Below, piece after piece: positions 63,183 to 64,000 of a stretch of 64,000 bases of DNA. The translations under genes were made by a program, and so were the position numbers. Source of the DNA: an uncultured Prevotella sp. (GTDB lineage: Bacteria; Bacteroidota; Bacteroidia; Bacteroidales; Bacteroidaceae). Positions within the stretch are counted from its first letter, which is position 1, and every line of letters begins with the position of its first letter. Below the pieces are notes generated by a model. The model ran no database searches. It worked only from the letters and a program-made list of their open reading frames with translations, and was not told the origin of the DNA. The stretch is taken from assembly GCA_900314995.1 (NCBI GenBank), contig OMXK01000004.1:1-64000 (forward strand). The letters run 5' to 3'.

Positions 63183-64000
63183 TTAGAATGTCACATTCAG
63201 ACCGAACAAGAAGTTGCGGGTAGTAGGCGTGTTGTAACCGATGATAGGCATTCTGTGGCTACCAAAGGCGTATCCTACGGCCGTGTTCTCGTTAGACCAA
63301 GAGTTGGTCTCAGGATCAAGTCCGCTCTCGTTGGTGTACGGTGAGAAGAGTACGAATGGGTTCTGAACCGAAGCGTAGAGGCGCAGGCGGCTGATGCCGA
63401 GGTCCTTGATGGCCTTCAGGTTCTCGAAGTTGTAACCGAGGGTAATGGTGCGGAACTTCAGGTAGCCGGCATTGAAGTAACCGAGGGTAGAACCGTACTT
63501 GGGGTTATCACCGCTCTGTACGCCACCGGGTTTCGGATACTTGGCACCAGGATTGTCTTCAGTCCAGTAGTCAACATCGATATTGTTACGACGACCTGTC
63601 AGCATGTTCAGGTAACCATTAGAAGAGTGGATGGCAGAGATCAGCTTACCACCAATCTGGAAGGCACCGATGACAGTGAGGTCGAAGCCCTTGTAGCCAA
63701 CAGTCGTATTGAAACCGCCAATGAGGTCGGGCTCCATGCTCATGATCTCACGATCGTCGGCACCGATGGCACGGGTAGGATTGCCGTTGGCATCGAGGGC
63801 ACCGTCGTGGGCTACCTTGATCATACCGATGTTTCCATCGGGCTCGAGCACCTTCAGCTGCTCTTCCTCGCCCTTCTGCCACAGGCCAACGTACTGATAG
63901 TCGTAGATGACATCGATAGGATAGCCAACGAACCAGAGGTTACCCTCATCCTTCTTTTCACCAGATGCAAGCTCTGTCAGCTTGTTGCGGTTCTGATAAA
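63183..64000 (-). CDS. susC: SusC/RagA-family TonB-dependent transporter (3' part)
   Basis: About 270 C-terminal residues are in the window and the frame stays open to base 64000. The barrel strands include LIGGFNTTVGYKGFDLTVIG and LKFRTITLGYNF, ending FLFGLNVTF as usual for SusC. The partner SusD follows. The plug and N-terminal domains lie outside the window. Confidence 0.93.
   Translation of the reverse strand, partial: YQNRNKLTELASGEKKDEGNLWFVGYPIDVIYDYQYVGLWQKGEEEQLKVLEPDGNIGMIKVAHDGALDANGNPTRAIGADDREIMSMEPDLIGGFNTTVGYKGFDLTVIGAFQIGGKLISAIHSSNGYLNMLTGRRNNIDVDYWTEDNPGAKYPKPGGVQSGDNPKYGSTLGYFNAGYLKFRTITLGYNFENLKAIKDLGISRLRLYASVQNPFVLFSPYTNESGLDPETNSWSNENTAVGYAFGSHRMPIIGYNTPTTRNFLFGLNVTF

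Overview
The window comes from a Bacteroidales genome, most likely Prevotellaceae. This rests on SusC/SusD pairs, DUF5686, DUF2851 and DHHW proteins, and on Bacteroidetes-type promoters (TTTG, about 20 bases, TAnnTTTG) with almost no Shine-Dalgarno sequences. No tRNA, rRNA, insertion sequence or CRISPR array was seen.

Layout. (1) 1-75: start of a minus-strand gene that may be a T6SS tube (Hcp/TssD-like) protein. (2) 310-14776 (-): an uninterrupted 12-gene apparent operon. It reads AraC-type regulator, YghO-like GNAT acyltransferase, ketosynthase, ACP, MMPL exporter, CrtI/RetSat-like FAD enzyme, LolA-like carrier, DUF5686 outer-membrane protein, CDP-alcohol phosphatidyltransferase, flippase-like membrane protein, HisC/CobD-like PLP enzyme and cytidylyltransferase-like protein. 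A promoter box precedes it and a hairpin terminator ends it. I infer that it makes and exports an unusual amino-headgroup lipid. (3) 14902-19148 (-): ybeY, coaD, ruvB, then a lemA/DUF2207 pair. (4) 19394-25748 (+): anaerobic ribonucleotide reductase nrdD-nrdG behind tandem 16-bp repeats, then an ECF sigma factor, an anti-sigma-like protein and an STN-domain outer-membrane protein. (5) 25862-34100: GH97 and CE2 enzymes, dus (-), DUF2851-dprA, and a comM/yifB gene that looks AT-richer than its surroundings.

(6) 34314-45485: a polysaccharide utilization locus with strongly GC-biased codons: susC, susD, a terminator-like hairpin, GH27 alpha-galactosidase, an S9 dipeptidyl peptidase, and a convergent GH127/GH146-like beta-L-arabinofuranosidase. 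(7) 45649-50414 (+): an SGNH-MBOAT-DHHW-DHHW operon that probably O-acetylates an extracytoplasmic glycan. (8) 50404-60731: an AsmA-like protein, a Fur regulator with a HAD phosphatase and a hotdog thioesterase, a GH3 lipoprotein, a vWA lipoprotein, ndk and dsbD. (9) 60736-61127 (-): a cobalamin riboswitch with its own consensus promoter and its own terminator but no downstream B12 gene. (10) 61196-64000 (-): a second susD and the 3' part of its susC.

The two most interesting items are the free-standing cobalamin riboswitch RNA near 60.7-61.1 kb and the 12-gene lipid synthesis and export operon. All assignments come from reading motifs by eye; no database search was run.
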